The notes beneath the pieces were generated by a model that did no database searches, was not told the origin of the DNA, and saw only the letters and a program-made list of their open reading frames with translations. The position numbers were made by a program, and so were the translations under genes. From positions 1,302,001 through 1,366,000 of the forward strand of contig NZ_JAQNDK010000001.1 in NCBI RefSeq assembly GCF_028368935.1: a DNA stretch of 64,000 nt, read 5' to 3'. Positions 53,959 through 63,420 of this stretch are shown piece after piece; position 1 is the stretch's first letter; each line of letters opens with the position of its first letter. Source of the stretch: Sorangium aterium (GTDB taxonomy: Bacteria > Myxococcota_A > Polyangia > Polyangiales > Polyangiaceae).

Positions 53959-54087
53959 TCGAACCTCCGATGATGTGATGGTGGACGATGCAACCACGGC
54001 GCACACGTCCACAACCCGCGCAGGGCTGCGGTCGTGGGCTCGACGGTCCGGCAGACACGCTTTGTGAGCAGCCCGACCGTCTGGCTG

Positions 54088-54115
54088 ACTATACGGTTCA
54101 ACCCAAAGGGGTCAA
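54088..54115 (-). promoter_or_regulatory. Sigma70-type promoter for the peptide operon
   Basis: On the minus strand TTGACC (-35, 54110-54115) and TATAGT (-10, 54088-54093) are separated by 16 bases. This is close to TTGACA-N17-TATAAT and stands out in a GC-rich genome. Transcription would start near 54080, leaving about 120 bases of leader before the precursor ATG at 53958. Confidence 0.6.
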
Positions 54116-54288
54116 GGAGGGCAATCCGCGGGTGCATCGCGCCGCCCGGCCATCTAACGAGTCGATCGCTCCAGGCCCAGTGGAACTATTTCGGCGCGCA
54201 GAAGCGAGACGATCGCCGTTCGCCGGTTCCGCCGGGTGGATCCAGCGCGATACGCTCCTTGCTCCCCCTTTCGAAAGCGAGCGCGAGA

Positions 54289-55185
54289 ATGACCCGAGAG
54301 CTCCGTTCCCTCATCACAGGTTCCAGCAGCGGCTTCGGCCGCGCGACCGCCGTCACCCTCGCCCGCGCGGGACACCGCGTCTTCGCCGCGATGCGCGCGA
54401 TCACGTCGAAGAACGCGGGGCCGGCGTCCGAGCTCGCGGAGCTCGCCGCGCGCGAGGGGCTCGCGCTGCGCGTGATCGAGCTCGACGTGACGAGCGACGC
54501 CTCGGTCGACGCGGCCGTGGCGCGCGTGCTCGACGAGGCGGGCGGCGTCGACGTCGTGATCAACAACGCGGGCGTCCTGTCCCAGGGGCCGCTCGAGGCG
54601 TTCACGGTGGCGCAGGCCGAGGCCACGTTCCAGGTGAACTACCTCGGCGCCGTGCGCGTCAACCGCGCGGTGCTGCCCGCGATGCGGCGGCAGAAGAGCG
54701 GCCTCCTCGTCCACGTGAGCAGCGCCGTCGGGCGGGTCGTGACGCCGCTCTTCGGCCACTACAGCGCGAGCAAGTTCGCGCTCGAGGCGATGGCCGAGTG
54801 CTATAGCTACGAGCTCGCGCCGCTCGGGATCGACGTCGCCATCGTCGAGCCGGGCGCGTTCCCGACGACCGGCGTGATGGCCAACGCGATGCAGGCCGAC
54901 GAGGCCCGAGCGGCGGAGTATGGCCCCCTGTTCGCGCTCGCCACCGAGCTGTGGAAGCCGGTGATCGAGACGATGAAGCGCCAAGGCCCGCCGGACCCGC
55001 AGCAGGTCGCGGACGCGATCCTGAGGCTCACGGCGCTGCCGGCCGGGGAGCGGCCGCTGCGCACCGTGCTCGACCCGCTGGGCAACGGCGCCGTGGAGGA
55101 GATCAACCGAAAGACAGCGGACGTGCAGCGGGCGTACATCGCGTGGATGGGCCTCGGCGGCGTGCTCGGGCGAGCAGGCGGATAG
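54289..55185 (+). CDS. Short-chain dehydrogenase/reductase
   Basis: 298 residues of the classical SDR family. The NAD(P)-binding motif TGSSSGFG is at residues 10-17; INNAG near residue 87; the catalytic Ser in HVSSAVGR and Tyr-x3-Lys in HYSASKFAL (about residues 140-170); IVEPGAFPT follows. Such enzymes oxidise or reduce alcohols and carbonyls; substrate unknown. It diverges from the peptide operon across 330 bases that contain the operon promoter, so the two may share control. The ATG at 54289 follows GCGAGA. An open frame to 54034 has no domain. It could supply an oxidoreductase step to the peptide locus, but its orientation makes that weaker than for the minus-strand genes. Confidence 0.86.
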   Translation: MTRELRSLITGSSSGFGRATAVTLARAGHRVFAAMRAITSKNAGPASELAELAAREGLALRVIELDVTSDASVDAAVARVLDEAGGVDVVINNAGVLSQGPLEAFTVAQAEATFQVNYLGAVRVNRAVLPAMRRQKSGLLVHVSSAVGRVVTPLFGHYSASKFALEAMAECYSYELAPLGIDVAIVEPGAFPTTGVMANAMQADEARAAEYGPLFALATELWKPVIETMKRQGPPDPQQVADAILRLTALPAGERPLRTVLDPLGNGAVEEINRKTADVQRAYIAWMGLGGVLGRAGG

Positions 55186-55513
55186 CGCGCCGTCGCCGGG
55201 ATCCGCGGGGCGCGGAGATCTCCGCGCCCTCTTGGGACGCAAACCATCTCCGACGTCCCGTCGCAGAGCGAATGTCAAGACCGAACCGGGTTGCCAGCCT
55301 GGCCCGCGCGCCCGTGCACCAGCAGCTGAAATGAAACACCGTGTCCATCCGTCGCTGCGTCGCGCAACGCGCGTCATTCGTCAGCGGCGCTCCGCAGACT
55401 CCGCTGCGAACGGGAACCCGCGCGGGAGTGGCCGAGTGGCGCAGGATGAGGTGATTTTCGCCTAGAGGTGCGAAGGGCGGCCGGGCTACCCTGGAAACGG
55501 GTCGTCGGCCTTT

Positions 55514-55577
55514 CTGCCCGAGCGCAGCCGCTCGTGTTCGTCCTGGTCCTGCCCGAGCGCAGCCGCTCGTGTTCGTC
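55514..55577 (+). repeat. 29-bp direct repeat at the 5' end of the Cys-rich gene
   Basis: Two identical 29-base copies at 55514-55542 and 55549-55577, 35 bases apart start to start (core CCCGAGCGCAGCCGCTCG, partly palindromic). They lie directly upstream of the chosen GTG start, so they may act in the leader mRNA or be a duplicated control site. Confidence 0.9.
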
Positions 55578-55587
55578 GAGGTGTGTC

Positions 55588-58500
55588 GTGAGTTTGAGAA
55601 CGTCTTATCTGGCTTTGGCCGTTGGATTGCTGCAAATAGTCGCCGCCTGTGGTGGGGGCGCGCCCTCCACGGGCGAGCCTGGCACAGGCGGCGCGGGGAG
55701 CGTGACCTCCAGCGGCTCCGGCGACGGCGGCGCCGGCGGCAGTGACTTCGGCTCGGGCGTCGCCTCCGGCGGCGGCGGAAGCGGCGGCGGGCCCGATCCC
55801 TGCGCCGTCGACGACCCGCCCCCCGAGTGCCTCTTGCCCCAGGAGCCCGCCTGCGGCGACGGCGAGATCAACCAGGCCAGCGAGGCGTGCGACGACGGCA
55901 ACAGCCTGCCCGGCGATTGCTGTTCCGGTCTGTGCGAGATCGAGCCTTACTGCGCGTGTCCGACGCCCGGCGCGCCGTGCGTGCTGACCATCGCGTGCGG
56001 CGATGGCGTTGTCGATCCCGGCGAGTTCTGCGACGACGGCAATACCGCGGACGGCGACGGCTGCAGCGCAGACTGCATCTTCGTCGATCCCTCGTACGTC
56101 TGTCCGAGGCCGGGCGAGCCGTGCACGCTGCTCTACGACTGCGGCGATGGCCGCGTGAACGGCTCCGAGGAGTGCGACGACCGCAACGAGAGGTCCGGCG
56201 ACGGCTGCGGCGCGGACTGCAAGCGGGAGGCGGGCTTCGTATGCCCGAAGCCCGGGGAGCCGTGCGAGCGCCTGCCGGTCTGCGGCAACGGCATCAAGGA
56301 GGCCGGCGAGCTCTGCGACGACGGCAACGCCGCGAGCGGCGACGGCTGCTCGAGCCTCTGCCGACAGGAGTCCTTCTACGTCTGCACGACGCCGGGGCAG
56401 CCCTGCGAGCTCCTGATCCGGTGCGGCGACGGCGCGGTGGATCCGGGCGAGATCTGCGACGACGGCAACACCCAGGACGGCGACGGCTGCAGCGCCGACT
56501 GCAAGACGCTGGACCCGCTTTACGCGTGCTCCGAGCCGGGGAAGCCCTGCATCCTCCTCTATCGCTGCGGCGACGGGCGCGTGAACAACGGCGAGCAGTG
56601 CGAGGACGGCGACGACCCGCCCGCGTCCGGCGACGGCTGCAGCGCCACCTGCATGCGCGAGCCCGGCTTCGTGTGCTCGCGGCCCGGGCAGCCGTGCGAG
56701 CGCCTGCCGGTCTGCGGCAACGGCGCCCTGGAGAGCGGCGAGCAGTGCGATGACGGCAACACCGCGAGCGGCGACGGCTGCTCGAGCCTGTGCCGGCAGG
56801 AGGCCTTCTACACCTGCCCGACCCCGGGTCGGCCCTGCACCCTCCTCTACTGGTGCGGCGACGGCGCGATCAACCCGGGCGAGGTCTGCGACGACGGCAA
56901 CACCGTGGGCGGCGACGGCTGCAGCGCGGATTGCAAGGCGGTCGACCCGATCTACACCTGCCCCAAGCCGGGTCAGCCCTGCACCCGCCTCTACTGGTGC
57001 GGCGACGGCCGCGTGAACGACGGCGAGCAGTGCGAGGACGGCAACACCCGGAGCGGCGACGGCTGCAGCGCCACCTGCATGCGCGAGGAGGGGTATCAGT
57101 GCAGCCGCCCCGGTCAGCCGTGCACCCGCCTTCCGGCCTGCGGCAACGGCCTCAAGGAGACCGGCGAGCAGTGCGATGACGGCAACACCGCGAGCGGCGA
57201 CGGCTGCTCGGGCCTGTGCCGGCAGGAGGCCTTCTACAACTGCGCGACCCCGGGGCAGCCCTGCGAGTTCTTGATCCGGTGCGGCGACGGCGTGCTCAGC
57301 CCGGGCGAGGTCTGCGACGACGGCAACACCGTGGGCGGCGACGGCTGCAGCGCCGACTGCAGCGGGGTGGACCCGATCTACACGTGCACGACGCCGGGTC
57401 AGCCCTGCACCCTCCTCTACTGGTGCGGTGACGGCCGCGTGAACGACGGCGAGCAGTGCGAGGACGGCAACACCCGGAGCGGCGACGGCTGCAGCGCGGA
57501 CTGCATGCGCGAGGTGGGGTATCAGTGCAGCCTGCCGGGCCAGCCGTGCACGCGGCTGCCGGCCTGCGGCAACGGCCTCAAGGAGACCGGCGAGCAGTGC
57601 GATGACGGCAACACCGCGGGCGGCGACGGCTGCTCGAGCCTGTGCCGGCAGGAGTCCTTCTACAGCTGCCCGACCCCGGGGCAGCCCTGCGTGCTCCTGT
57701 TCCGGTGCGGCGATGGCACCGTGAACCCCGGCGAGCTCTGCGACGACGGCAACACCGCGGGCGGCGACGGCTGCAGCGCGGATTGCAAGACGGTGGATCC
57801 GGCGTACGTGTGCCCCGAGCCGGGCAAGGCCTGCGTCCTCGTCTTCCAGTGCGGCGATGGGCGGGTGAACAACGGCGAGGAGTGCGACGACGGCGGCAAA
57901 CCGCCCGCGTCGGGCGACGGCTGCACGGCGAATTGCCGGCTCGAAGCGGGCTGGATCTGCAAGCCCGGCCAGCCCTGCACCGTGAGGACCTATTGCGGCG
58001 ACGGCGCGGTGCAGCTCGGCGAGCAGTGCGATGACGGCGGCGGGGAAAACCCTGTCGGCGGCGACGGCTGCACCGCGCAGTGCAAGATCGAGGTCGGCTG
58101 GACGTGCCCGCCGGGCGGTGGGCGCTGCACCCCGCCGCCGCCGCCCGTGTGCGGCGACGGCAAGATCAGCGGCACCGAGGTGTGCGACGACGGGCAGAAG
58201 CCCCCGGCGAGCGGCGACGGATGCAGCGCCGATTGCCAGACTATCGAGGACGGGTGGGACTGCTCGCGCGTCGGGTTCCCCTGCAAGACCGTCTGCGGCG
58301 ACGGCGTCAAGAACGGCGCCGAGCAGTGCGACGACGGCAATCCCTTCTCGGACGACGGCTGCGACGAGACCTGCCGGATCGAGCCCGGGAGCGTCTGCGA
58401 CAACGGAGAGCCCCAGGATTGCACGGGCTTCTCCGTCTGCGGCAACGGCGTTCGCGAGGGGACCGAGGCCTGCGACGACGGCAACGGCAACTGGCGCGAC

Positions 58501-61500
58501 GGATGCACACCGGACTGCAAGGGCGAGCCGAACTGCAGCGGCGGCGCGTGCATCTCGAAGTGCGGCGACGGCATGCTCCTGCCGGGCGACGCCACCGAGG
58601 CGTGCGACGACGGCAACACGGTGAGCGGCGACGGCTGCTCCGCCACGTGCACGATCGAGCCGGGCTACACCTGCGCCGTTCAGCCCAGCGAGATGCGGCT
58701 GCCGATGGTCATCCGCGACTTCATCGGCTGGTGCCCGACCTCGTACGACCGCACCGTCAGCAACACCGCGTGCGACAACAACCTGAACGACACCCTCGTC
58801 GGGCACTTCGATTTCGAGATCGATCCCAGCGGCAATCAGATCGACAAGATGGTCCAGCCGACGCTCGACGCCGCCGGCAAGCCCGTCAGCAGGTTCGGCC
58901 CCGGCTTCGTCACGCCGAGCGACGCGAACGGGTGGACCACGGGGCAGAACAACTTCCAGTGGTGGTACCGGGACAACGCGACGTACAACAGGACGCTCGT
59001 CACCTCCATCGAGCTGACCCCGCAGGCCGGCAGGTACGTGTACCAGCGGAGCCCGTTCTGGCCGGTGGACCCCACCCCGCCGAATGGCGATCCCGTGCTC
59101 AACAACCTGGTCTCCGCCAGGCTGGAGAAGGCGCAGCAGAGCAACCCCTCGCACAACTACTACTTCACGAGCGAGGTCCGGTACTGGTTCCAGTTCACGC
59201 CGAACGGCGCCGCGGCCGATCCGGTGCTCACCTTCTTCGGCGATGACGACGTCTGGGTGTTCATCAAGAACACGCTGACCGCGGACATCGGCGGCATCCA
59301 CGGGCAACTCCAGGAGAGCGTGACCATCCTGGACAACGGCGACGCCCGCGTGACCCCCTGCACCCAGAACACCTGCCCTGCGGACGCCCGCACGCCCTAC
59401 GACGTCGACCTGAACCTCGAGCCGGGCAAGGTCTACGAGATCGCGGTGTTTCAGGCCGAGCGCCACGTCACCGGGTCGAACTACCAGCTCACGCTGTCGG
59501 GCTTCAGCGCCGGCACGTCGGTGTGCACGCCGCAGTGCGGGGTCGACCCGCCGGTCGTGACGCCGGGCGAGGAGTGCGACGACGGCAGCAAGAACGGGAC
59601 GGGCTACGGCCAGTGCAACAACTGCCAGCTCGGTCCGTACTGCGGCGACGGCGTCAGGAACGGCATGGAGACCTGCGACAACGGGGTCAACAACAGCACG
59701 TACGCCAACGCCTCGAACGCCTGCGCGCCGGGGTGCGTGGCCCCGCCCCGGTGCGGCGACGGCGCGGTCAACGCGCCGTACGAGGCGTGCGACCTCGGCT
59801 CCGGCAACACGACGAGCGGCTACGGCGGCTGCACGCGCGAGTGCCAGATCGGGCCGTACTGCGGCGACGGCAGGAGGAACGGCACAGAGGGGTGCGATGA
59901 CGGCGTCAACGACGGCTTCTACGGCACCTGCAACCCGAACTGCACGCCGGCGCCGATGTGCGGTGACAACCGCGTCGACGCCGACTGGGGCGAGGAGTGC
60001 GACAGCGCGACCGACCCGAACTGCGTGAGCTGCCAGCGCGGCGAGCACTGCGGCGACGGGACCACGCAGCGGGACCTCGGCGAGGAGTGCGACGACGGCG
60101 TCAACGACGGCGGCTACGGCCAGTGCGGGCGCTCGTGCCTCTACGGGCCACGCTGCGGCGACGGCATCGTCCAGTCCGAGGAAGAGCGCTGCGACCTCGG
60201 CAGCGCCCAGAACACCGGCGGGTACGGCGGGTGCACCGCGACCTGCAACTACGGCCCGTACTGCGGCGATGGCATCAGGAACGGCGCCGAGGGGTGCGAC
60301 GACGGCAAGAACGACGGCGCTTACGGCACCTGCAACGCGAACTGCACGGCGGCCCCGAGGTGCGGCGACAACCGCGTCGACACCGCGTGGGGCGAGGAGT
60401 GCGACAACGCGGCCGACCCGAACTGCCTGAACTGCCAGCTCCCTCCGCAGTGCGGCAACGGGATCACGCAGCCGGCCCTCGGCGAGGAGTGCGACGACGG
60501 CGTCAACGACGGCGGGTACGGCGAATGCGGGCGCTCGTGCCTCTACGGGCCGCGCTGCGGCGACGGCATCGTCCAGTTCGAGGAAGAGCAGTGCGACCTC
60601 GGCAGCGCGCAGAACACCGGCGGGTACGGCGGGTGCACCGCCTCCTGCAACTACGGTCCGTACTGCGGCGACGGCATCAGGAACGGCGCCGAGGGGTGCG
60701 ACGACGGCAAGAACGACGGCGCTTACGGCACCTGCAACCCGAGCTGCACGCCGGCGCCGAGGTGCGGCGACAACCGCGTCGACACCGAGTGGGGCGAGGA
60801 GTGCGACAACGCGGCCGACCCGAGCTGCGTGAGCTGCCGGCTCCCCAAGCAGTGCGGCAACGGGATCACGCAGCCGAACCTCGGCGAGGAGTGCGACGAC
60901 GGCGTCAACGACGGCGGGTACGGCCAGTGCGGCCCCGCGTGCCTCAACGGGCCGCGCTGCGGCGACGGCATCGTCCAGCCCGGCGAGGAGGACTGCGATC
61001 TCGGCAGCGCGCAGAACACCGGCGGGTACGGCGGGTGCACCGCGACCTGCGACTACGGGCCGTACTGCGGCGACGGCATCAGGAACGGCGCGGAGGCGTG
61101 CGACGACGGCGTGAACGACGGCACCTACGGCACCTGCGCTCCGGGCTGCACGCCGGCGCCGAGGTGCGGCGACAACCGCGTCGACGCGGACTGGGGCGAG
61201 GAGTGCGACAGCACGACCGACCCGAACTGCGTGAGCTGCCGGCTCGGCGCGCACTGCGGCGACGGGGTGATCCAGCCGCAGTTCGGCGAGGAGTGCGACG
61301 ACGGGATCAACGACGGCGAGTACGGCAAGTGCGGTCCCTCGTGCATCTTCGGGCCGCGCTGCGGAGACGGCATCGTCCAGCCCGTGGAGGAGGACTGCGA
61401 TCTCGGCGAGGGCAATAACAGCGGCGAATACGACGGGTGCGACGCCCTCTGCCAGTACGGGCCGTACTGCGGCGACGGCCGCGTCAACGGCGCCGAGACC

Positions 61501-61974
61501 TGCGACGACGGCGTGAACGACGGCTTCTACGGGAGCTGCATGCCCGACTGCAGCCCGGCGGCGAAGTGCGGTGACCGCCGCGTCGACGAGGAGTGGGGCG
61601 AGCAGTGCGATCCCCCGAACGAGGCCACGGGCTGCAGCAACAACTGCCGCCTCGGCGGGCAGTGCGGCGATGGCGTCGTCCAGCCCGGCGAGCAGTGCGA
61701 CGACGGCAAGAACGACGGCGGCTACGGCCAGTGCGGCCCGCGCTGCCAGCTCGGCCCGCGCTGCGGCGACGGCATCCGCAACGGCCCGGAGCAGTGCGAC
61801 GACGGCGACGGCAAGAACACCGGCGGCTACGGCAAGTGCGCGCCGGGCTGCGTCTACGGCCCGTACTGCGGCGACGGCAAGGTGCAGAGAGCCTACGAGG
61901 CGTGCGACGACGGCAACCGCACGGGCGGCGACGGCTGCAGCCTGACCTGCCAGTTCGACGGGTTCCCCAACTGA
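55588..61974 (+). CDS. Giant Cys-rich DUF4215-repeat lipoprotein with fibro-slime domain
   Basis: 2128 residues. The GTG at 55588 follows GAGGTG and starts a signal ending QIVAACGGG. A Gly/Ser linker leads to about twenty Cys-rich repeats of the DUF4215 type (CGDG...GEQCDDGN...GDGCS..C). Residues about 1035-1310 form a fibro-slime (TIGR02148-like) domain, with GDDDVWVFI and DIGGIHGQLQ as its PA14-like core. About twenty-four further repeats, shaped CDDGVNDGGYGQC, fill the C-terminus. Both repeat sets contain higher-order tandem blocks: roughly three-unit blocks before the domain and roughly five-unit blocks of about 130 residues after it. Probably a cell-surface adhesin or matrix protein (inference). 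The frame is open from 55468, but that segment contains the 29-bp repeat and no signal. Confidence 0.87.
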   Translation: MSLRTSYLALAVGLLQIVAACGGGAPSTGEPGTGGAGSVTSSGSGDGGAGGSDFGSGVASGGGGSGGGPDPCAVDDPPPECLLPQEPACGDGEINQASEACDDGNSLPGDCCSGLCEIEPYCACPTPGAPCVLTIACGDGVVDPGEFCDDGNTADGDGCSADCIFVDPSYVCPRPGEPCTLLYDCGDGRVNGSEECDDRNERSGDGCGADCKREAGFVCPKPGEPCERLPVCGNGIKEAGELCDDGNAASGDGCSSLCRQESFYVCTTPGQPCELLIRCGDGAVDPGEICDDGNTQDGDGCSADCKTLDPLYACSEPGKPCILLYRCGDGRVNNGEQCEDGDDPPASGDGCSATCMREPGFVCSRPGQPCERLPVCGNGALESGEQCDDGNTASGDGCSSLCRQEAFYTCPTPGRPCTLLYWCGDGAINPGEVCDDGNTVGGDGCSADCKAVDPIYTCPKPGQPCTRLYWCGDGRVNDGEQCEDGNTRSGDGCSATCMREEGYQCSRPGQPCTRLPACGNGLKETGEQCDDGNTASGDGCSGLCRQEAFYNCATPGQPCEFLIRCGDGVLSPGEVCDDGNTVGGDGCSADCSGVDPIYTCTTPGQPCTLLYWCGDGRVNDGEQCEDGNTRSGDGCSADCMREVGYQCSLPGQPCTRLPACGNGLKETGEQCDDGNTAGGDGCSSLCRQESFYSCPTPGQPCVLLFRCGDGTVNPGELCDDGNTAGGDGCSADCKTVDPAYVCPEPGKACVLVFQCGDGRVNNGEECDDGGKPPASGDGCTANCRLEAGWICKPGQPCTVRTYCGDGAVQLGEQCDDGGGENPVGGDGCTAQCKIEVGWTCPPGGGRCTPPPPPVCGDGKISGTEVCDDGQKPPASGDGCSADCQTIEDGWDCSRVGFPCKTVCGDGVKNGAEQCDDGNPFSDDGCDETCRIEPGSVCDNGEPQDCTGFSVCGNGVREGTEACDDGNGNWRDGCTPDCKGEPNCSGGACISKCGDGMLLPGDATEACDDGNTVSGDGCSATCTIEPGYTCAVQPSEMRLPMVIRDFIGWCPTSYDRTVSNTACDNNLNDTLVGHFDFEIDPSGNQIDKMVQPTLDAAGKPVSRFGPGFVTPSDANGWTTGQNNFQWWYRDNATYNRTLVTSIELTPQAGRYVYQRSPFWPVDPTPPNGDPVLNNLVSARLEKAQQSNPSHNYYFTSEVRYWFQFTPNGAAADPVLTFFGDDDVWVFIKNTLTADIGGIHGQLQESVTILDNGDARVTPCTQNTCPADARTPYDVDLNLEPGKVYEIAVFQAERHVTGSNYQLTLSGFSAGTSVCTPQCGVDPPVVTPGEECDDGSKNGTGYGQCNNCQLGPYCGDGVRNGMETCDNGVNNSTYANASNACAPGCVAPPRCGDGAVNAPYEACDLGSGNTTSGYGGCTRECQIGPYCGDGRRNGTEGCDDGVNDGFYGTCNPNCTPAPMCGDNRVDADWGEECDSATDPNCVSCQRGEHCGDGTTQRDLGEECDDGVNDGGYGQCGRSCLYGPRCGDGIVQSEEERCDLGSAQNTGGYGGCTATCNYGPYCGDGIRNGAEGCDDGKNDGAYGTCNANCTAAPRCGDNRVDTAWGEECDNAADPNCLNCQLPPQCGNGITQPALGEECDDGVNDGGYGECGRSCLYGPRCGDGIVQFEEEQCDLGSAQNTGGYGGCTASCNYGPYCGDGIRNGAEGCDDGKNDGAYGTCNPSCTPAPRCGDNRVDTEWGEECDNAADPSCVSCRLPKQCGNGITQPNLGEECDDGVNDGGYGQCGPACLNGPRCGDGIVQPGEEDCDLGSAQNTGGYGGCTATCDYGPYCGDGIRNGAEACDDGVNDGTYGTCAPGCTPAPRCGDNRVDADWGEECDSTTDPNCVSCRLGAHCGDGVIQPQFGEECDDGINDGEYGKCGPSCIFGPRCGDGIVQPVEEDCDLGEGNNSGEYDGCDALCQYGPYCGDGRVNGAETCDDGVNDGFYGSCMPDCSPAAKCGDRRVDEEWGEQCDPPNEATGCSNNCRLGGQCGDGVVQPGEQCDDGKNDGGYGQCGPRCQLGPRCGDGIRNGPEQCDDGDGKNTGGYGKCAPGCVYGPYCGDGKVQRAYEACDDGNRTGGDGCSLTCQFDGFPN

Positions 61975-62001
61975 TCGAGCGAAGGCGGGCGCGCGGGGCG
62001 A

Positions 62002-62019
62002 AGGCGTCGTTCGACGCCT
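62002..62019. terminator. Hairpin between convergent genes
   Basis: AGGCGTC-GTTC-GACGCCT is a perfect 7-bp stem with a 4-base loop, 27 bases after the Cys-rich gene stop and 142 bases after the PEGA gene stop on the other strand. There is no U-tract on either side, so an intrinsic terminator is plausible but not proven. Confidence 0.4.
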
Positions 62020-62160
62020 CCCCCGCGGGCCCGCGACGCCCGCGCAGCGCCGCGCGTCGCTCGGGTCGACCTCCTCCCCAATACAGCCGCTAGCTCGCGA
62101 TCGATCGCCGCCGCTCGTCCGCGACGGCCGCCCTCGGCGGCCCGGAGCGCTGCGGTGCCT

Positions 62161-63420
62161 TCACCAGAACCGGCCGACGAGCCCTGCCCCGCCGAGCCCC
62201 GGCCCGAGGATCGGCGCGGCCGAGAGCTCGAGCATCGGGCCGCCCGTGCGCGCGGGCGCGCGGTCCGTGCGCGCGGGCAGCGGCGGCGGGTTCGGCGTGT
62301 CGAACGCGTAGAACACGAAGCCGCCGAGGGCGAACGCCGCGGCCGTGCCGAACAGGCCCATGGTCGCGTTCGCGAGCTCGTCGCGCGTGTCGAGGTGAGC
62401 CTGGTAGTCGCCCAGCTCCTCCTCGGAGATCCCCTGCACCGCGCGCTTGTCCGCGATCTCGCGCGCCGTCTCCTCTTCAGCGAGGCTCGAGGTCAGCGTC
62501 AGCACGCCGACGCCGGCGGACAGGACCCCCACGGCGACGAGGCCATAGGACATCTTCCGCTGGAAGGAGCTCGAGAGGCTCACCTCGACGAGACGGCGCT
62601 CGCCGCGGCGGAGCGTCAGCTCGCGCGAGAACGGCGTGTGGCCGTTCTTCGTGGCGACGAAGAACCGCTTGCCAGGGGCGACCTGGAGGGGCGGCAGCGG
62701 CGTCGTGCCGACGAGGCGCCCGTCCAGCGTGACCTGCGCGCCGACCGGGGCCTTCACCTGGAGGAGCGCCGGCCGCTCGCGCAGCTCCCGGTCGATCCCG
62801 AGGATGTCCCCCTCGATCGCGACCACCTCGCGCTCCTCGTCGACGTGGCCGTCGGCCGTGATCTTGATCCGGTGCTTGCCCGGCTGCACCTCGGCCATCA
62901 GCGGCACGTCGGCCAGCGCGCCGCCGTCGATGGACACGCGGGCCCCCGCGGTCGGCGAGGTGACGTTGATGCGGGTCCGCGGCCTGACGTCGGCCGGCGT
63001 CGCCTCCGCCGCGGCGGGCGCGGCGGGCGACGACGGAGCGCTCGCCTCGAGGCGCGCGGCCATCACCCCGAGCTCGCTCAGGGCGTCGGTCGCGTCCGCT
63101 CGTCGCCCGCCCTGCGGGACCTGCTCCAGGTAGCGCCGGTAGTTCGCGATGGCCGCCCGCAGCGCCTCGGGGCTCTGCTCGACCACGTACAGGCGCCGGT
63201 AGGCCTGGGCCAGCGAGAACAGGAGGGCGGGGCGCGGCGCCTTCCTGTACGCCGCCTCGAACGACTGCACCGCGTCGCGGTACCGTGTCGCGGCGTAGGC
63301 CTGGGCGCCGGCGTTGTAGAGCGCCTTCGCCTGCTCGATGTCCTCCTCCGCCGAGGCCGCGCTCGGCGCGAGCGCGGTCGCCGCGAGGGCCATGAGCACG
63401 GCGCATAGCGAGGTCTTCAT
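62161..63420 (-). CDS. Periplasmic TPR-PEGA protein
   Basis: 419 residues. Signal peptide of about 23 residues ending AASA. Residues 28-110 are TPR-like helices (ALYNAGAQAYAATRYRDAVQSFEAAY). From about 145 two PEGA domains follow, with VTSPTAGARVSIDGG and VKAPVGAQVTLDGRLVGTTP, which bind or present peptides at the envelope. A hydrophobic span is at about 300-325 and another at about 360-380, so the C-terminus probably crosses the membrane. This architecture is common in myxobacteria, function not known. The ATG at 63420 overlaps the FG-GAP gene stop by 4 nt (ATGA), so they form a translationally coupled pair. Confidence 0.8.
   Translation of the reverse strand: MKTSLCAVLMALAATALAPSAASAEEDIEQAKALYNAGAQAYAATRYRDAVQSFEAAYRKAPRPALLFSLAQAYRRLYVVEQSPEALRAAIANYRRYLEQVPQGGRRADATDALSELGVMAARLEASAPSSPAAPAAAEATPADVRPRTRINVTSPTAGARVSIDGGALADVPLMAEVQPGKHRIKITADGHVDEEREVVAIEGDILGIDRELRERPALLQVKAPVGAQVTLDGRLVGTTPLPPLQVAPGKRFFVATKNGHTPFSRELTLRRGERRLVEVSLSSSFQRKMSYGLVAVGVLSAGVGVLTLTSSLAEEETAREIADKRAVQGISEEELGDYQAHLDTRDELANATMGLFGTAAAFALGGFVFYAFDTPNPPPLPARTDRAPARTGGPMLELSAAPILGPGLGGAGLVGRFW

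Noticed and set aside
55419-55490. tRNA-like start (GGGAGTGGCCGAGTGGCGCAGG) reminiscent of tRNA-Ser/Leu
   Set aside because: No T-loop GGTTCGAATCC-type sequence and no matching acceptor stem downstream; a single D-arm-like match is not enough.
55486-61254. 1922-codon frame opposite the Cys-rich giant gene
   Set aside because: Repeat-driven GC-rich shadow of the true gene without signal peptide, RBS or recognised domains.
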